Source: DATJCV01 sp963707665
GTDB taxonomy: Bacteria > Pseudomonadota > Gammaproteobacteria > Burkholderiales > Burkholderiaceae_D
Reading direction: 5' to 3'
DNA length: 64,000 nucleotides
Assembly (NCBI GenBank): GCA_963707665.1
Contig: CAVPQU010000005.1
Span: 1 to 64,000 of the forward strand
Positions 62,579-64,000 of the stretch are shown here, in pieces. A model generated the notes under the pieces. It was not told where the DNA came from. It was given only the letters and a program-made list of their open reading frames with translations, and ran no database searches. A program made the position numbers and the translations under genes. How positions within the stretch are numbered: the stretch's first letter is position 1; every line of letters starts with the position of its first letter.

Positions 62579-63268
62579 TTACGCGGATATTTGTTCCAGT
62601 CGATAACCGTAACTGTATACCGGGGCCAGCCGAAAACCGTTGTCTGGCCGCAATTGTAGCTTGGTCCGCACCCGCGAGACATGGGTATCCATCGTGCGCG
62701 ACGGAATTTCGATGTCGCGTGCCCACACCGCTTCCAGAATATAGGCACGCGACAGCGGCCGCCCCAGGTTGCGGAAGAACAGCAACGCCAGATCGAATTC
62801 CTTTTGCGTCAAGTCTACCGGTGCGCCATTCACCGTCAGGCGCGCCGTGCGCACTTCGAATACATAGTTGCCGAATTGCAGCTGTTCGACTGCGTTCTGG
62901 TTCGGATAGGCGCGCCGCAACAGCGCTTGCACCCGCGCCACCAGTTCGCCGCGCCGGATCGGCTTGATCATGTAATCGTCGGCGCCGGCGGCCAGGCCGG
63001 CGACGATGTCGTCTTCACCGGAACGGCTGGTCATGAACAAGACCGGCAGGTTGGCCGGCAGCTTTTCACGCGCCCAGCGCAAGACTTCGGCGCCATCCAG
63101 GTCTGGCACCTGCCAGTCGATCACCAGCATGTCGTAGCTTTCCCGCCGCAGCTGATTCAGCATTTCCTTTCCGCTCTGAAACGGATAGCAAAGATGGCCA
63201 GCTGCGGTCAGAACCTGGCATACCAGGTCAGTCTGGCTACGGTCATCATCAAGTACTGCAATTCTCAT
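62579..63268 (-). CDS. OmpR/PhoB-type response regulator
   Basis: 229 residues. The receiver domain starts MRIAVLDDDRSQTDLVCQVL with the acidic pocket. The phospho-Asp is in DMLVIDWQVPDLDGAEVL and the Lys in MIKPIRRGELVARV. The C-terminal winged helix has FRNLGRPLSRAYILEAVWAR and TMDTHVSRVRTKL. First gene of the operon with FecR and CHASE2 kinase genes. Probably activates its own and envelope genes. No other gene is seen in 63269-63700, an intergenic region that must hold its promoter. Confidence 0.95.
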   Translation of the reverse strand: MRIAVLDDDRSQTDLVCQVLTAAGHLCYPFQSGKEMLNQLRRESYDMLVIDWQVPDLDGAEVLRWAREKLPANLPVLFMTSRSGEDDIVAGLAAGADDYMIKPIRRGELVARVQALLRRAYPNQNAVEQLQFGNYVFEVRTARLTVNGAPVDLTQKEFDLALLFFRNLGRPLSRAYILEAVWARDIEIPSRTMDTHVSRVRTKLQLRPDNGFRLAPVYSYGYRLEQISA

Positions 63269-63700
63269 TTTATTTATACGTGTCGAGCATGCGTGCGGTT
63301 AGTCGTCCCTGCTAATCTACCAAGGATTGCAAGCGGATACACTGAATAAATTGCAATTTGACAATGTTTCACAAATTTGAACGTAATTGTCACACCATGC
63401 CATTGCCGGATGACGGCGCCCGGCAGAAAGAAAGTAACATGAACAGGCATGGGCATTGGCCTGACGCGGTGCCGGCGGCCGCTCGGGCACGCCGAGTCCG
63501 GTCGGGCGTGGCGGTGCATGAGCGGCGCGGGGTCGCCGGGTGCGAGATGAGGTATGCAGGAGGATGCAGCAGACTGCGTTTTCATGCGGGAATGGTGGGT
63601 TGCTGTCATGAGAATGTCACTTGCGGCGCGCGGCGAGCAGCGCGCCGAGCGATGGCGGGGTACCAGAGGTGTGTCACGATCAAAGGAGAGATTGCCACTG

Positions 63701-64000
63701 GTGAGCTTGCATTTCCTGGGTGCGGCCGGTACCGTCACCGGTTCGCGCTATCTGCTACGACCAGCGCAGCAGCGTGTACTGGTCGATTGCGGCCTGTTCC
63801 AGGGCTATAAGAAGCTGCGCCTGCGCAACTGGGAAGAGCCGCCGTTCGATCCGCGCAGCGATCGATGCGGTGCTGCTGACGCATGCGCACCTGGATCATT
63901 CATGGCCAGCTGCCGCTCGCTGGTCAAGCGCGGCTTTCGCGGCAAGATCCGCTGCAGCGAAGCGACCTACGAATCGTGCAAACTGCTGCTGGCCGATTCC
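63701..64000 (+). CDS. Metallo-beta-lactamase/beta-CASP RNase-like protein, 5' part (three +1 frameshifts)
   Basis: Cut by the window end. From GTG 63701 (GGAG upstream at 63684): VSLHFLGAAGTVTGSRYLL, then QRVLVDCGLFQGYKKLRLRN. The metal motif THAHLDHSGQLP is recovered only after removing one extra base near 63864 and one near 63904, and a third near 63922 restores LVKRGFRGKIRCSEATYESC. This is the MBL fold of the YsoI/CPSF-like exonuclease family, probably an RNA-processing nuclease. Three extra bases within about 60 bp look like local sequence errors. Confidence 0.75.
   Translation, partial: MSLHFLGAAGTVTGSRYLLRPAQQRVLVDCGLFQGYKKLRLRNWEEPPFDPRSDRCGAADACAPGSFMASCRSLVKRGFRGKIRCSEATYESCKLLLADS

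Overview
This GC-rich window looks like the chromosome of a betaproteobacterium in the order Burkholderiales, most like Oxalobacteraceae (Herminiimonas, Collimonas, Herbaspirillum or Janthinobacterium relatives). The main reasons are the mlaFEDACB order with mlaA (vacJ) inside the operon, the murA-hisG-hisD...hisE-hint-tatABC string, petABC followed by sspA-sspB, hemA-prfA near prmC, and a CHASE2 kinase/FecR/response regulator operon. This placement rests on gene order and protein character read by eye, not on a database search.

Layout. 1-9.6 kb: end of an auxin-efflux-type carrier, a Cache-HAMP-GGDEF diguanylate cyclase, uvrA (minus strand), an MFS transporter, ssb, a cation-diffusion-facilitator metal exporter and a REP-associated (RAYT-like) transposase with its terminal repeats. 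9.6-15.8 kb: gltBD glutamate synthase. 16.1-22.2 kb: the Mla lipid-transport operon, a two-gene ABC-2 exporter and bolA. 22.3-34.2 kb: murA, the complete histidine operon carrying two unrelated passengers (an orphan DNA methyltransferase and marC), a HIT protein and tatABC. 34.2-36.9 kb: a DUF2461 protein, a DegS-like protease and a Nif3-like protein. 37.0-38.8 kb: two abutting, apparently truncated genes (an unknown protein and a histidine kinase). 38.9-43.0 kb: the cytochrome bc1 complex (petABC), then sspA and sspB. 43.06 kb: tRNA-Thr(UGU), followed by a roughly 2.9 kb decayed island that ends in a copy of the tRNA 3' end and holds a toxin-antitoxin pair whose toxin has an in-frame TGA. 46.2-50.4 kb: a CzcE-like lipoprotein, ubiX, grxD and tex. 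50.7-60.9 kb: a zinc-ribbon protein, a DUF1631 protein, prmC, dsbB, prfA, hemA and the CHASE2 kinase. 60.9-64 kb: the LysM/FecR protein, its response regulator and the start of a metallo-beta-lactamase/beta-CASP protein cut by the window end.

The most unusual signal is a 63-bp intergenic element found six times (2424, 7570, 26358, 28838, 47970, 55218). Each copy carries two direct ATACTCC boxes whose starts are exactly 53 bp apart, an invariant central CG and usually an AAA just after it. All six lie on the same strand, outside genes, whatever the direction of the flanking genes. I do not recognise it as a described element.

A second window-wide pattern is 23 single-base frameshifts (18 of them +1) in otherwise well-preserved genes: uvrA, the MFS gene, hisH, the unknown gene at 37 kb, tex, the DUF1631 gene, the CHASE2 kinase and the final MBL gene. 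The split reading frames keep all motifs and add up to family-typical lengths, so base-calling indels are more likely than true pseudogenes. The genes are annotated here as whole loci with the frameshifts noted.
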